Shown here: piece by piece, positions 48,618-58,609 of the stretch | Numbering within the stretch: position 1 is the stretch's first letter | Layout: each line of letters starts with the position of its first letter | Assembly: GCF_002980555.1 (NCBI RefSeq) | Contig: NZ_PVBT01000001.1 | Span: 992,001-1,056,000 of the forward strand | Length of the DNA: 64,000 bases | Direction: 5' to 3' | Source of the DNA: Phyllobacterium myrsinacearum | GTDB taxonomy: Bacteria > Pseudomonadota > Alphaproteobacteria > Rhizobiales > Rhizobiaceae | Position numbers and translations under genes: made by a program | Notes under the pieces: model-generated | The model's input: the letters and a program-made list of their open reading frames with translations, nothing else | Told to the model about the DNA's origin: nothing | Database searches by the model: none

Positions 48618-48641
48618 ATGAGTCAAATATTTGACTTCATA
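48618..48641. promoter_or_regulatory. Palindrome in the ndvA-crcB intergenic region
   Basis: AGTCAAAT/ATTTGACT is a perfect 16-base palindrome at 48621-48636, with ATGA/TCAT flanks extending it through one bulge. It lies between two divergent genes and looks like an operator. No known regulator can be named. Confidence 0.5.
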
Positions 48642-48667
48642 GAATAAACCGCCGGAGGCAAGGCAAA

Positions 48668-49045
48668 GTGAACTCAATATTACTGGTTGCATCAGGCGGC
48701 GCTATCGGTTCGGTTGCCCGTTATCTCGTGGGCGTGCTGATGACCCGGATTTTTGGCGTGGCTTTTCCCTGGGGAACGCTGACCGTGAACGTGGCTGGCG
48801 GCCTGCTGATGGGGCTGTTCATTGAGCTTTTGGCCCGGCGTTTCAATGGTTCCACGGAGCTGCGCCTGTTTGTTGCGGTGGGCATTATGGGAGGCTTCAC
48901 CACCTTTTCCTCGTTCTCGCTCGATGTTGCGCTGCTATGGAACCGCGGCGAGGCCTTTTTCACGCTCATTTATGTGCTTGCGAGCGTCATCTTGAGCATT
49001 GGGGCGTTGTTTTTCGGATTATGGCTCGCAAGAGCGGTCGCTTAG
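48668..49045 (+). CDS. crcB: Fluoride ion channel CrcB/Fluc
   Basis: A 125-residue four-helix protein that exports fluoride as a dual-topology dimer. Diagnostic segments are GGAIGSVARYLVG, FPWGTLTVNVAGGLLMG and GIMGGFTTFSSFSLD with the Phe and Thr residues lining the pore. It starts with a GTG at 48668 after GGAGGCAAGGCAAA. I see no fluoride riboswitch in the 118 bases before the gene. It starts a rightward series with rluC. Confidence 0.95.
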   Translation: MNSILLVASGGAIGSVARYLVGVLMTRIFGVAFPWGTLTVNVAGGLLMGLFIELLARRFNGSTELRLFVAVGIMGGFTTFSSFSLDVALLWNRGEAFFTLIYVLASVILSIGALFFGLWLARAVA

Positions 49046-49081
49046 TGCTAAGCGCATGCCTGATTAGACAAGGTATGACTT

Positions 49082-50071
49082 ATGGCAGTGGTAGAGCAGA
49101 AGACAGTTGACACCGGCGAAGCGGAAATGCGCCTCGACCGATGGTTCAAGGTACATTATCCGGGATTGGGTTTCGGGCACCTGCAGAAATTGCTGCGGTC
49201 CGGGCAGATCCGGGTGGATGGCTCGCGCGCCAAATCCGATACGCGGCTGCAGGCCGGCCAGACCGTGCGTATTCCGCCCTTGCAGGTGGACGCCAAGGCC
49301 GAAGGCCAGCACCTGACCGGCAAGAGCATTCGCGGACGGGAAGATGGCGACGTCCTCTCCCAGATGCTGCTGTATGAAGACCCCAAGGTTTTCGTGTTCA
49401 ACAAGCCGGCTGGCCTGGCAGTGCAGGGCGGTTCCGGCGTCAATCGCCATGTGGATGACATGCTGGAAGCCTGGCGCAACAAGAAGGGTGAAAAACCCCG
49501 GCTTGTGCACCGGCTCGACCGCGATACGTCGGGCGTTCTCGTGGTGGCCCGCACGCGCGGTGCAGCGCAGGCCCTGACCGCGGCGTTCCGCGAACGCGAG
49601 ACCAAGAAAACCTATTGGGCACTGGTCAAGGGCATTCCGCGCAAGCGCGAGGACAAGATCACCACCTGGCTGGTCAAGGAAACAACGCCCGATGGCGACC
49701 GGATGCGCGTTGCGCAGCACGGCGAGCCGGATTCCGATCATGCGGTTTCCTACTACCGGGTGATCGAATCCGCCGGGCAGGTGCTGACGTGGCTGGAAAT
49801 GGAGCCCTATACGGGCCGTACGCATCAGTTGCGCGTCCATGCCGCCCATATCGGCTGCCCGATCATCGGCGATCCCAAATATTTCGAGGCGGACACCAAC
49901 TGGTCGTTCCCCGGCGGCATCCAGAACCGCCTGCACCTGCACGCGCGCCGCATCCGCGTTCCCAATCCGTCGGGCGGGATCATCGATGTCACGGCACCGC
50001 TGCCGCCGCATATGGTGCAGACGTGGAACCTTCTGGGCCTCGATGAAAGTGATGGCGACGAAGAGAATTAG
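49082..50071 (+). CDS. rluC: 23S rRNA pseudouridine synthase (RluC/RluA family)
   Basis: A 329-residue enzyme. The N-terminal S4 RNA-binding domain (about residues 13-75) holds LQKLLRSGQIRVDGSRAK. The catalytic motif HRLDRDTSGVLVVARTR carries the catalytic Asp. The C-terminal GRTHQLRVHAAHIGCPIIGD is the family signature. RluC makes pseudouridines in the peptidyl-transferase region of 23S rRNA; the exact sites here are inferred. It is 36 bases after crcB. Confidence 0.92.
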   Translation: MAVVEQKTVDTGEAEMRLDRWFKVHYPGLGFGHLQKLLRSGQIRVDGSRAKSDTRLQAGQTVRIPPLQVDAKAEGQHLTGKSIRGREDGDVLSQMLLYEDPKVFVFNKPAGLAVQGGSGVNRHVDDMLEAWRNKKGEKPRLVHRLDRDTSGVLVVARTRGAAQALTAAFRERETKKTYWALVKGIPRKREDKITTWLVKETTPDGDRMRVAQHGEPDSDHAVSYYRVIESAGQVLTWLEMEPYTGRTHQLRVHAAHIGCPIIGDPKYFEADTNWSFPGGIQNRLHLHARRIRVPNPSGGIIDVTAPLPPHMVQTWNLLGLDESDGDEEN

Positions 50072-50100
50072 AACAGGCTGACCGGCAAGGCATACGGACG

Positions 50101-50901
50101 ATGACGATGAACAATGACCTTTTCAATATGGACATGCCGCAAGGTCCGTCGGATACGGATCCGGTGCGCCGGGCGCAGATCCAGTCGAAGCTGCCGTTTC
50201 CCAAGCGGTTCTACAAGGCTGTAGCGGTTGTTGAGCGGGATGGTCAGTTTGCCGTTGAACTCGACGGCAAGCGTGTCAAGACACCGGCACGGCAGGACCT
50301 TTTGCTGCCAAGCCGCGCCCTGGCGCAGATGGTTGCCGATGAATTTTCCGCGCAGGACAAGGATATCGTCCCGGCACGCATGCCTGTCACCCGTCTCGCC
50401 AATACGGCGATCGATGGGATCGTCAGCGACCCCCAGGTTGTGCTCGAGGACGTGCTGCGTTTCGCCTCCTCGGACATGCTGTGCTACCGCGCTGGTTCGC
50501 CCGAACGGCTGGTCAATCGCCAGACGGAACTCTGGGACCCCATTATCGATTGGGCTGCCTCGGATCTTGGCGCACGTTTCGTCCTTGCCGAGGGCGTCAT
50601 GCATGTGGAACAGCCGCGCGAGACGCTTGCCGTGCTCGGCGTGCATCTCGGGCAATTCAGGGATGCCTTTACAGTTGCCGCCCTGCACACGATCACGACA
50701 CTGACGGGATCGGCCATCCTGGCGCTTGCCGTGGCAAAGGGCCGTATTACCGGCGATGAAGCCTGGACATTGGCGCATGTCGATGAAGACTGGACCATCG
50801 AGCAGTGGGGCGAGGATGCGGAAGCATCCGCCCGGCGGGCTTTGCGTGAGCGTGAAATGATCGCTGCGGTGAAGGTGCTTCAGACGATCGCAACGTCATA
50901 G
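50101..50901 (+). CDS. ATP12 family ATP synthase assembly protein
   Basis: A 266-residue member of the ATP12 family. In mitochondria Atp12 binds the F1 alpha subunit during ATP synthase assembly, and alphaproteobacteria keep the homologue. The N-terminal RFYKAVAVVERDGQFAVELD and TPARQDLLLPSRALAQMVAD and the C-terminal WGEDAEASARRALREREM match. It is cytoplasmic with no signal or membrane segment. It lies 29 bases downstream of rluC in the same direction. Confidence 0.9.
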   Translation: MTMNNDLFNMDMPQGPSDTDPVRRAQIQSKLPFPKRFYKAVAVVERDGQFAVELDGKRVKTPARQDLLLPSRALAQMVADEFSAQDKDIVPARMPVTRLANTAIDGIVSDPQVVLEDVLRFASSDMLCYRAGSPERLVNRQTELWDPIIDWAASDLGARFVLAEGVMHVEQPRETLAVLGVHLGQFRDAFTVAALHTITTLTGSAILALAVAKGRITGDEAWTLAHVDEDWTIEQWGEDAEASARRALREREMIAAVKVLQTIATS

Positions 50902-51126
50902 CGCGGACGGGGTCTGAAGCACGTCTCTGCAACAATATATCTAGTCGGTATAGAGCTGTATCGCATTGATTCAACTGTACGTTTATTGCCTTCACCAAAA
51001 CTGGGCGCAATAATTTCAATACAGGGTTTCAAGGGTGAAGCAGCATGCGCTGTGCCAGCAGCGCATCGGAAAGATGGGCCTTCCGACCATGGCAATGGCC
51101 TTGCCTTTGAACTTGGAGGTGAAGCG

Positions 51127-51216
51127 ATGCGGTTTAAACCGCTTGTCATCACCCTGGAAATGAAAAGAACCCGGACAGGCTGGCAAGTCTTGCTCCGGGT
51201 TCGATTCATCATCTAG
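51127..51216 (+). CDS. Candidate small ORF with a perfect Shine-Dalgarno (29 aa)
   Basis: A possible 29-residue basic, hydrophobic peptide (MRFKPLVITLEMKRTRTGWQ and nine more residues). GGAGGT at 51115-51120 lies six bases before the ATG, a better ribosome site than most genes here have. The 14-base palindrome GCGGTTTAAACCGC overlaps the start (51129-51142), and a GAAA-capped hairpin (51224-51245) follows the stop. The family is unknown. The rest of the gap 50902-51356 shows only AT-rich sequence and the glnA terminator. It could be a real small protein, a leader peptide or chance. Confidence 0.3.
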   Translation: MRFKPLVITLEMKRTRTGWQVLLRVRFII

Positions 51217-51306
51217 GAAGAGGGAGGCGGGCGAAAGCTCGCCTCTCACTCCAAGGCAAATATATCATTCTTCCGCGATTTTTAAAGACCATACCTTGGT
51301 CTAACG

Positions 51307-51334
51307 AAAAACCCCGGGACATGCCCGGGGTTTT
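51307..51334. terminator. Bidirectional terminator at the glnA 3' side
   Basis: CCCCGGG (51312-51318), loop ACATG, CCCGGGG (51324-51330) with A's at 51307-51311 and T's at 51331-51334. It terminates leftward glnA and could also stop rightward transcription. Confidence 0.9.
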
Positions 51335-51356
51335 CCTTGTCGACAGACCGGTCCGG

Positions 51357-52766
51357 TCAGACCGAGTAGTACATGTCGTATTCAACGGGATGCGGGGTCA
51401 TTTCATAGCGCATCACTTCGGCCATCTTCAGTTCGATGAAGCTGTCGATCTGGTCATCGTCGAACACGCCGCCGGCCTTAAGGAAGCCGCGATCCTTGTC
51501 GAGGCTCTGGAGCGCTTCACGCAGCGAACCGCAGACGGTCGGGATCTTCTTGAGTTCCTTGGCCGGAAGATCATAGAGATCCTTGTCCATGGGCTGGCCG
51601 GGATGGATCTTGTTCTTGATACCGTCGAGACCGGCCATCAGCATCGCAGCAAAGCCGAGATAGGGGTTGGCTGTCGGATCCGGGAAGCGGATTTCAACGC
51701 GCTTCGACTTCGGCGAGGAGCCGAACGGAATACGGCAGGAAGCCGAACGGTTGCGGGCGGAGTAAGCCAGCAGAACCGGTGCTTCGTAGCCCGGGACCAG
51801 ACGCTTGTAGGAGTTGGTCGACGGGTTTGTGAAGGCGTTGATGGCCTTGGCATGCTTGATGATGCCGCCGATGAAGAACAGGCAGTTTTCCGACAGGCCG
51901 GCATATTCATTGCCAGCGAAGGTCGGCTTGCCATCTTTCCAGATCGACATGTGCACGTGCATGCCCGAACCATTGTCGCCGAAAATCGGCTTCGGCATGA
52001 AAGTGGCGGTCTTGCCATAGGCATTGGCAACCTGATGCACGACGTACTTGTAGATCAGCATCTTGTCGGCGTTACGGGTGAGGGCGTCGAACTTGATGCC
52101 CAGCTCGTGCTGTGCTGCGGCCACTTCGTGGTGGTGCTTTTCAACGCGAACGCCCATTTCGGTGAGAACCGTGAGCATTTCCGAACGCATGTCCTGGCAG
52201 GAATCGATCGGAGGAACCGGGAAATAACCGCCCTTGACGCGCGGGCGGTGGCCAAGGTTGCCGGTTTCATAGTCGGTGTCGTCGTTGGATGGCAGTTCGG
52301 TGGAGTCGAGCTTGAAGCCTGTATTGTACGGATCGGCCTTGTACTTCACGTCGTCGAAGACGAAGAATTCAGCTTCCGGGCCGACGAAGATGGTGTCGCC
52401 GACGCCTTCCGCCTTCATGTAGGCTTCGGCTTTCTTGGCGGTGCCGCGCGGATCGCGGTTGTAGGCTTCGCCGGAGACCGGGTCGAGAATGTCGCAGAGG
52501 ATAACCATGGTCGACTGCGCAAAGAACGGGTCCATGTGCACCGTGTCGGTGTCAGGCATGAGAACCATGTCGGATTCATTGATGGCCTTCCAGCCGGCAA
52601 TGGAGGAACCGTCGAACATGACGCCGTCGGCAAACATGTCTTCGTCCACTTCGGCAACGTCCATCGTCACATGCTGCAGCTTGCCCTTCGGGTCGGTGAA
52701 GCGAAGGTCAAGGAATTTTACATCATTGTCCTTGATCTGTTTGAGAATGTCTTTTGCGGTCGTCAT
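51357..52766 (-). CDS. glnA: Glutamine synthetase type I
   Basis: A 469-residue GSI-beta enzyme that joins ammonia and glutamate using ATP, as a dodecamer. The catalytic beta-grasp and barrel motifs include [18 protein letters not shown]-like acidic ligands and [16 protein letters not shown]. The adenylylation site is [10 protein letters not shown] with Tyr398, so activity can be controlled by GlnE. It lies 73 bases downstream of glnB and forms the usual glnBA operon. Confidence 0.98.
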   Translation of the reverse strand: MTTAKDILKQIKDNDVKFLDLRFTDPKGKLQHVTMDVAEVDEDMFADGVMFDGSSIAGWKAINESDMVLMPDTDTVHMDPFFAQSTMVILCDILDPVSGEAYNRDPRGTAKKAEAYMKAEGVGDTIFVGPEAEFFVFDDVKYKADPYNTGFKLDSTELPSNDDTDYETGNLGHRPRVKGGYFPVPPIDSCQDMRSEMLTVLTEMGVRVEKHHHEVAAAQHELGIKFDALTRNADKMLIYKYVVHQVANAYGKTATFMPKPIFGDNGSGMHVHMSIWKDGKPTFAGNEYAGLSENCLFFIGGIIKHAKAINAFTNPSTNSYKRLVPGYEAPVLLAYSARNRSASCRIPFGSSPKSKRVEIRFPDPTANPYLGFAAMLMAGLDGIKNKIHPGQPMDKDLYDLPAKELKKIPTVCGSLREALQSLDKDRGFLKAGGVFDDDQIDSFIELKMAEVMRYEMTPHPVEYDMYYSV

Positions 52767-52839
52767 GTCAATTTTCCTTGTTCAGCGACGATGATAGCGG
52801 ATGGGCCGGTGCGCGGGCACCAGCAATGGGATAGCAGGG

Positions 52840-53193
<354 letters not shown>

Positions 53194-53236
53194 CTATGTA
53201 TGGCGAGCGGACCTCTTGCCCGCTTGCACAACAAAA

Positions 53237-53252
53237 AGCAGGAAGCATGCCA
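53237..53252 (-). promoter_or_regulatory. Candidate sigma-54 promoter of glnBA
   Basis: On the minus strand the sequence is TGGCATGCTTCCTGCT. It keeps the invariant GG at -24 and GC at -12 with ten bases between, against consensus TGGCAC-N5-TTGCT. Its position 59-74 bases upstream of the glnB start fits NtrC-dependent control. No clear NtrC-binding repeat was found upstream. Confidence 0.6.
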
Positions 53253-53415
53253 AGTCGACCCCTAAAGCGAATTTATTCGAGGAATGGGATTTTACCGATG
53301 ACAGGGCTGCGCGTTTTCTGAACTCCCTGCGATTTTGCCAAGACAACAAACATCCGGAAAAAGGCAGCGCTGATTAAAATATAAGCAATCTGCTTGTTAA
53401 TTGGGCTTCTTGCCG

Positions 53416-54216
53416 TCAGAGGCGGTCTCTTAGCGCCTGGGCTGCCTGCGGCGCGCGCACTTTGCCCTCATGGATGAAATAGGCAAAAACATCGCGCGGC
53501 TGCTTGTCCGGTTTGGCCAGGGGAGCGGCCAGCGGCAGGTCATCAGGCGCATCGCCCTTTGCCCACAGTTTGACCCGCTCGGCCCACTGGTCGAGCTCTT
53601 TGGCCGGGTAAGCAGTCTCGATGGCGTCATCACCCTTCTGCAGGCGGGCATAGACGAAATCGGCGGTCACGTCGGCGAACTCCGGATAGTCGAAATGATG
53701 GGCATAGACCAGAGCGACGTTCTTCTTGCGCAGGAGCGCGATGAAATCAGGATCGATGAAGGAGGGGTGGCGCACCTCGACCGCGTGACGCAGGGCAATG
53801 CCGCCTTCCTTCCCGGGCAGCAGGTCAAGGAAGGCGCCAAAATCTTCGGCGTCGAACTTCTTGGTGGGGGCAAATTGCCAGAGCAGCGGCCCCAGCCGGT
53901 CGGCAAGTTCGGCGATGCCGGACTTGATGAAACGTTCCATCGACTCGCCAGCCTCCGCCAGAACGCGGCGATTGGTGACGAACCGGTTGCCCTTGACCGA
54001 AAAAATGAAACCGTTCGGCACCGAACTCGCCCATTTGGCGAAGGTTTCCGGCTTCTGCGTGCCGTAATAGGTGCTGTTGATCTCGATGGTGCTCAGATGC
54101 TGCCCGGCATATTCAAGCTCTTTGGCTTTCGACAGGCCCTTGGGATAGAAAGTGCCGCGCCAGGGTTCGAAAATCCAGCCGCCAATGCCTGTTCTGATCG
54201 TTCCGCTTGCGGTCAT
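53416..54216 (-). CDS. DUF72 domain-containing protein (YecE family)
   Basis: A 266-residue DUF72 protein with a TIM-barrel-like fold. Landmarks are TGIGGWIFEPWRGTFYPKGL, STIEINSTYYG, FSVKGNRFVTN and VEVRHPSFID. The biochemical role of the family is not established. The gene is leftward, between glnB and uvrA. The 237-base gap to glnB carries the sigma-54-like promoter and nothing else I can name. Confidence 0.92.
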   Translation of the reverse strand: MTASGTIRTGIGGWIFEPWRGTFYPKGLSKAKELEYAGQHLSTIEINSTYYGTQKPETFAKWASSVPNGFIFSVKGNRFVTNRRVLAEAGESMERFIKSGIAELADRLGPLLWQFAPTKKFDAEDFGAFLDLLPGKEGGIALRHAVEVRHPSFIDPDFIALLRKKNVALVYAHHFDYPEFADVTADFVYARLQKGDDAIETAYPAKELDQWAERVKLWAKGDAPDDLPLAAPLAKPDKQPRDVFAYFIHEGKVRAPQAAQALRDRL

Positions 54217-54293
54217 GATGGTATCCTCCCGTCAATCCGTATTCATTCAAACCGGCCATAAACAAAACCCGCCGTTTCCGGCGGGTTTGTCTG

Positions 54294-57215
54294 TTATTCC
54301 GCTGCCGCCTGGGCGCGATTGCCCGGCCGCCGTTGCAGCAGTTCCTTCAGGAACCTGCCGGTATAGGAGCGTGGTTCGGCCACGATATCCTCGGGGCGTC
54401 CGACGGCAACGATCTCGCCGCCGCCATCGCCGCCTTCGGGGCCAAGATCGATGACCCAGTCCGCCGTCTTGATGACTTCGAGATTGTGCTCGATGACAAC
54501 AACCGTATTGCCCTGGTCAACAAGCTCGTGCAGAACTTCAAGAAGCTTGGCCACATCATGGAAATGCAAGCCTGTTGTCGGTTCGTCGAGGATATAGAGC
54601 GTGCGTCCGGTTGCCTTGCGTGACAATTCCTTGGCGAGCTTGATGCGCTGGGCTTCGCCGCCGGACAGCGTATTGGCCTGCTGGCCGACATGGATGTAGC
54701 CAAGGCCGACTTTTGCCAGCGTCTGCAGCTTGTCGCGCACGGCGGGAACGGCGGAGAAGAACTCCGCGCCTTCCTCGACCGTCATGTCGAGCACATCGGC
54801 GATGGATTTGCCCTTGAACAACACTTCCAGCGTTTCGCGGTTGTAGCGCTTGCCGTGGCACACGTCACAGGTGACATAGACATCGGGCAGGAAGTGCATC
54901 TCGATCTTGATCACGCCATCGCCCTGGCACGCCTCACAGCGGCCGCCCTTGACGTTGAACGAGAACCGCCCCGGCTGGTAGCCGCGCGCCTTGGCCTCCG
55001 GCAGACCGGCGAACCAGTCGCGGATCGGGGTGAACGCACCGGTATAGGTGGCGGGATTGGAGCGCGGCGTGCGGCCGATCGGCGACTGGTCGATGTCGAT
55101 GACCTTGTCGAGGAATTCCAGACCGTCGATGCGGTCATGGTCCGCCGGTTGCTCGCGCGAACCCATGATGCGGCGCGAGGCCGATTTGAACAGGGTTTCG
55201 ATGAGGAAGGTGGACTTGCCGCCGCCGGACACGCCGGTCACGGCCGTAAAGGTGCCAAGCGGAATTTCCGCCGATACATTCTTAAGATTGTTGCCGCGCG
55301 CGCCGACAATCTTGATGCGCTTTTTGTTCAGCTTGCGCCGTTCGGACGGCACGGCCACCTCGATGGCGCCGGACAGATATTTGCCGGTCAGCGATTTCGG
55401 GCTGGCCATGATATCGGCCGGTGTCCCGGAAGCGATGATTTCACCGCCATGGATGCCGGCAGCCGGCCCGATATCGACGACATAGTCGGCGGTGAGGATC
55501 GCGTCCTCGTCATGCTCCACGACGATCACGGTGTTGCCGAGGTCGCGCAGGTGCCGCAGCGTCTTCAGAAGCTGCTCGTTGTCGCGCTGATGCAGGCCGA
55601 TGGACGGCTCATCCAGAACATAGAGCACGCCGGTCAAGCCGGAGCCGATCTGCGACGCCAGACGGATACGCTGGCTCTCACCGCCCGACAGCGTGCCGGA
55701 ATTGCGCGACAGAGCGAGATAATCCAGCCCGACATCATTGAGGAAGCGCAGGCGCTCGCGAATCTCCTTGAGGATGCGTGCGGCGATTTCGGTCTGCTTG
55801 TCATTAAAGCTCTTGTCGATATCGCTGAACCAGGCATCCGCATGGCGGATCGACTTTTCAGTGATCTGGCCGATATGCAGGCCGCCAATCTTCACGGCCA
55901 GTGCTTCCGGCTTCAGGCGATAGCCGCCGCAGGCCGGGCAGGGCGTGCCGGACATGAAGCGCTCGATTTCCTCGCGCGACCAGGCCGAATCCGTTTCCTT
56001 CCAGCGGCGCTCCAGATTGGGAATGACACCTTCGAAGGGTTTTGTCGTCTTGTAGGAGCGCAGACCATCATCATAGGAAAAATGCACCTCGCGGCTGCCG
56101 GTGCCGTAGAGAATGGCCTTCTGCGCTTCCTCATTGAGGTCGCGCCAGCGGTCGCCCAGCTTGAAGCCGTAGCTGCCGCCGAGAGCGTCCAATGTCTGGT
56201 TGTAATAGGGCGAACTTGACTTCGACCACGGAGCAATGGCGCCGTTCTTCAGCGTCAGGCTTTCATCGGGCACGATCAGGTTGGGGTCGATGGCCTTCTG
56301 GGTGCCCAGACCATCGCAGGTCGGGCAGGCACCGAACGGATTGTTGAACGAGAACAGGCGCGGTTCGATTTCGGCGATGGTGAAACCGGAGACCGGGCAG
56401 GCGAACTTTTCCGAGAACATCAAACGCTCATGCGTCTCGTTCTTGGATTTGTTGGCCGATTCGCCGGATGTCTCGTCAGCGGGCAGCGGCTTGTCGGCGA
56501 ACTCCGCCAGGGCAATGCCATCGGCAAGCTTGAGCGCGGTTTCAAGGCTGTCGGCCAGACGCGCTGATATATCGGGGCGGACGACGACGCGGTCGACGAC
56601 CACGTCAATGTCGTGCTTGTATTTCTTGTCGAGCGCGGGAACGTCGGCGATCTCATAGAATATCCCGTCGACCTTCACGCGCTGGAAGCCGCGCTTCTGC
56701 AGATCGGCCAGTTCCTTGCGGTATTCGCCTTTGCGGCCGCGCACGATGGGTGCGAGAATGAACAGGCGCGTGCCTTCATCCTGCGCCAGAACACGGTCCA
56801 CCATCTGGCTGACGGTCTGGCTTTCAATCGGCAGGCCGGTCGCCGGCGAATAGGGAATGCCGACGCGGGCATAGAGCAGGCGCAGATAGTCGTAGATTTC
56901 CGTGACGGTGCCGACGGTGGAGCGCGGATTGCGGCTCGTCGTCTTCTGCTCGATGGAGATAGCCGGAGACAGACCGTCGATCTGGTCGACATCGGGCTTC
57001 TGCATCATCTCCAGAAACTGCCGGGCATAGGCCGACAGGCTCTCGACATAACGCCGCTGACCTTCCGCATAGATGGTATCGAAGGCAAGCGAAGATTTGC
57101 CCGATCCCGACAGGCCCGTCATGACAATCAGCTTGTCGCGCGGCAGGTCGAGATCAATGTTCTTCAAATTGTGTTCGCGGGCACCACGAATGGATATAAA
57201 TTTCTGATCGCTCAT
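54294..57215 (-). CDS. uvrA: UvrABC nucleotide excision repair protein, subunit A
   Basis: A 973-residue damage-recognition ATPase with two ABC modules. The first Walker A is GLSGSGKSS and the second [10 protein letters not shown]; signature [12 protein letters not shown] and [12 protein letters not shown] appear once each. The first zinc module reads CPVSG (Cys273, then Ser276) followed by CPTC (Cys297, Cys300), so one ligand of the standard CxxC pair is replaced by Ser; the second module (CEAC and CDVC) is complete. The ATG at 57215 gives [11 protein letters not shown]; an in-frame GTG lies at 57224. It is divergent from ssb, with an SOS box between. Confidence 0.98.
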   Translation of the reverse strand: MSDQKFISIRGAREHNLKNIDLDLPRDKLIVMTGLSGSGKSSLAFDTIYAEGQRRYVESLSAYARQFLEMMQKPDVDQIDGLSPAISIEQKTTSRNPRSTVGTVTEIYDYLRLLYARVGIPYSPATGLPIESQTVSQMVDRVLAQDEGTRLFILAPIVRGRKGEYRKELADLQKRGFQRVKVDGIFYEIADVPALDKKYKHDIDVVVDRVVVRPDISARLADSLETALKLADGIALAEFADKPLPADETSGESANKSKNETHERLMFSEKFACPVSGFTIAEIEPRLFSFNNPFGACPTCDGLGTQKAIDPNLIVPDESLTLKNGAIAPWSKSSSPYYNQTLDALGGSYGFKLGDRWRDLNEEAQKAILYGTGSREVHFSYDDGLRSYKTTKPFEGVIPNLERRWKETDSAWSREEIERFMSGTPCPACGGYRLKPEALAVKIGGLHIGQITEKSIRHADAWFSDIDKSFNDKQTEIAARILKEIRERLRFLNDVGLDYLALSRNSGTLSGGESQRIRLASQIGSGLTGVLYVLDEPSIGLHQRDNEQLLKTLRHLRDLGNTVIVVEHDEDAILTADYVVDIGPAAGIHGGEIIASGTPADIMASPKSLTGKYLSGAIEVAVPSERRKLNKKRIKIVGARGNNLKNVSAEIPLGTFTAVTGVSGGGKSTFLIETLFKSASRRIMGSREQPADHDRIDGLEFLDKVIDIDQSPIGRTPRSNPATYTGAFTPIRDWFAGLPEAKARGYQPGRFSFNVKGGRCEACQGDGVIKIEMHFLPDVYVTCDVCHGKRYNRETLEVLFKGKSIADVLDMTVEEGAEFFSAVPAVRDKLQTLAKVGLGYIHVGQQANTLSGGEAQRIKLAKELSRKATGRTLYILDEPTTGLHFHDVAKLLEVLHELVDQGNTVVVIEHNLEVIKTADWVIDLGPEGGDGGGEIVAVGRPEDIVAEPRSYTGRFLKELLQRRPGNRAQAAAE

Positions 57216-57354
57216 GACTGTCACGCCGTTATGGGGGAGGAACTGGCTCGCTGGCCGGAGTCTTTCCCTTATTTAGAAAGTTTCCAGCAGATTGCGAGGC
57301 CGTACCTGGGTTGGAATCACCATAGCCATGTTGACATCCATAGAGCAAGTGATA

Positions 57355-57369
57355 GAACAAAAAAAGAAC
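57355..57369. promoter_or_regulatory. SOS (LexA) box between uvrA and ssb
   Basis: GAAC-N7-GAAC, with seven A's as spacer, at 57355-57369. This direct repeat is the alphaproteobacterial LexA site (GTTC-N7-GTTC on the other strand). It is 140 bases upstream of uvrA and about 280 upstream of ssb, so uvrA is the more likely target. Confidence 0.8.
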
Positions 57370-57479
57370 AAATATTGCGCGCGGGGTAAAACCGGCGTAA
57401 AATCCTTGGGTTCCGTGCCTGACACGCCAGACAGGTGCGGGATGAGGGTACTGAATGGATGGTGCCTGCGCAAAGCCTA

Positions 57480-57524
57480 CTGACAGATTTGTCAGGAGAG
57501 TGTCAGTTGCCACTCAATTGTCAG
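57480..57524. repeat. Cluster of TGTCAG motifs upstream of ssb
   Basis: CTGACA (57480-57485) and TGTCAG (57490-57495) form a 6-pair inverted repeat with a 4-base spacer. Two more TGTCAG copies follow at 57501-57506 and 57519-57524. The other bases of the 435-base uvrA-ssb gap hold the SOS box and no gene. Confidence 0.5.
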
Positions 57525-57650
57525 GAGGCTGGCGGCATCGAAGGTGCGATCGAGCAGTATTTTGTGGATAGAGCCAGACAGTTGGCCGCGGGGTGAGCGG
57601 TTTCTGTATGATGGCGCAAAATCGAAAAGCTAATTTTGTGGAGTATTTTT

Positions 57651-58181
57651 ATGGCTGGCAGTGTCAACAAAGTAATTTTGGTCGGCAATCTTGGCGCTGA
57701 TCCGGAAGTCCGGCGTCTTGGTTCCGGCGATCCCGTCGTCAATCTGCGCATTGCCACCTCGGAAAGCTGGCGCGACAAGAACAGTGGCGAGCGCAAGGAA
57801 AAGACCGAATGGCACAGTGTCGTCATTTTCAACGACAACCTGGCCAAGGTGGCTGAACAGTACTTGAAGAAGGGCATGAAGGTTTATCTGGAAGGCGCGC
57901 TGCAGACCCGCAAGTGGCAGGATCAGACCGGCAATGACCGCTATTCGACGGAAATCGTCCTGCAGAAATTCCGCGGCGAATTGCAGATGCTCGATTCCCG
58001 CGGCGAGGGTGCCGGTTCTGGCGGCGGCCGCTCGTTCGACAATTCGAGCCGGGGCCAGGTCTCCGACAATGGCGATTATGGTTCGGACTTCGGCCGTTCC
58101 AACGCATCGTCGTCCAGCAGCGGCGGCGGCAATGCAGGCGGCAATTTCTCGCGCGATCTCGACGACGAAATTCCGTTCTGA
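57651..58181 (+). CDS. ssb: Single-stranded DNA-binding protein
   Basis: A 176-residue SSB. The OB fold covers about residues 1-110 ([20 protein letters not shown] at the start). A Gly/Ser/Asn-rich linker follows, and the acidic tip DDEIPF binds partner proteins. The ATG at 57651 has GGAG seven bases upstream; an earlier ATG at 57636 is less likely. It protects exposed DNA in replication and repair. It is followed by a strong terminator. Confidence 0.98.
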   Translation: MAGSVNKVILVGNLGADPEVRRLGSGDPVVNLRIATSESWRDKNSGERKEKTEWHSVVIFNDNLAKVAEQYLKKGMKVYLEGALQTRKWQDQTGNDRYSTEIVLQKFRGELQMLDSRGEGAGSGGGRSFDNSSRGQVSDNGDYGSDFGRSNASSSSSGGGNAGGNFSRDLDDEIPF

Positions 58182-58213
58182 GCCAGGCCGTTAGGTCAAG
58201 CCCCAGGAACCAG

Positions 58214-58251
58214 TGTCAGCGCCCGCATGTCTGCGGGCGTTGACATTTTTT
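58214..58251 (+). terminator. Rho-independent terminator after ssb
   Basis: Bases 58214-58227 pair with 58232-58245 (14 pairs, one G-T) around a TGTC loop, followed by six T's. Confidence 0.93.
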
Positions 58252-58474
58252 GGAAAGCCGTCCGGTTTCACTTCTCGAAAATTCGGTTTGCCGGGAAGAT
58301 GGACGGCGCGCGCATAGGGCAGTGATAAAGCTGTAAATCCGCGTGGCATATCCCTTGCGGTGCCCATGGCGTGGAAAGGGTGGCGCCGGCCGCCGCAAAC
58401 CGGATGGTTTTCCCCAGCGCTGATCATAAATTTCCCTGAAGAGATAACTTGCCGGTATCATTTGCTCTCTCATT

Positions 58475-58569
58475 TTGAATCGGTTCAATTTTAAATCGGA
58501 TATGGGAATTGAATCGGTTCAATACTATGCCTTGTCATTTGAATGTCAAGCATGATTGAATCGATACAA
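58475..58569. promoter_or_regulatory. Three LacI-type operators upstream of the LacI regulator gene
   Basis: TTGAATCGGTTCAA occurs at 58475-58488 and 58509-58522, and the variant TTGAATCGATACAA at 58556-58569. These are near-palindromes with the central CG that LacI-family proteins favour. They lie upstream of the LacI-family gene at 58610, so they are likely its own operators. The gap 58182-58609 otherwise has the ssb terminator and no gene. Confidence 0.7.
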
Positions 58570-58609
58570 CCCTGTGCTAAGCTGATTGCTGTCGATGGGA
58601 GGGATTTGA

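Noticed and set aside
48550-48667. Possible fluoride riboswitch before crcB.
   Set aside because: I could not find the conserved core or pseudoknot; only an operator-like palindrome is present.
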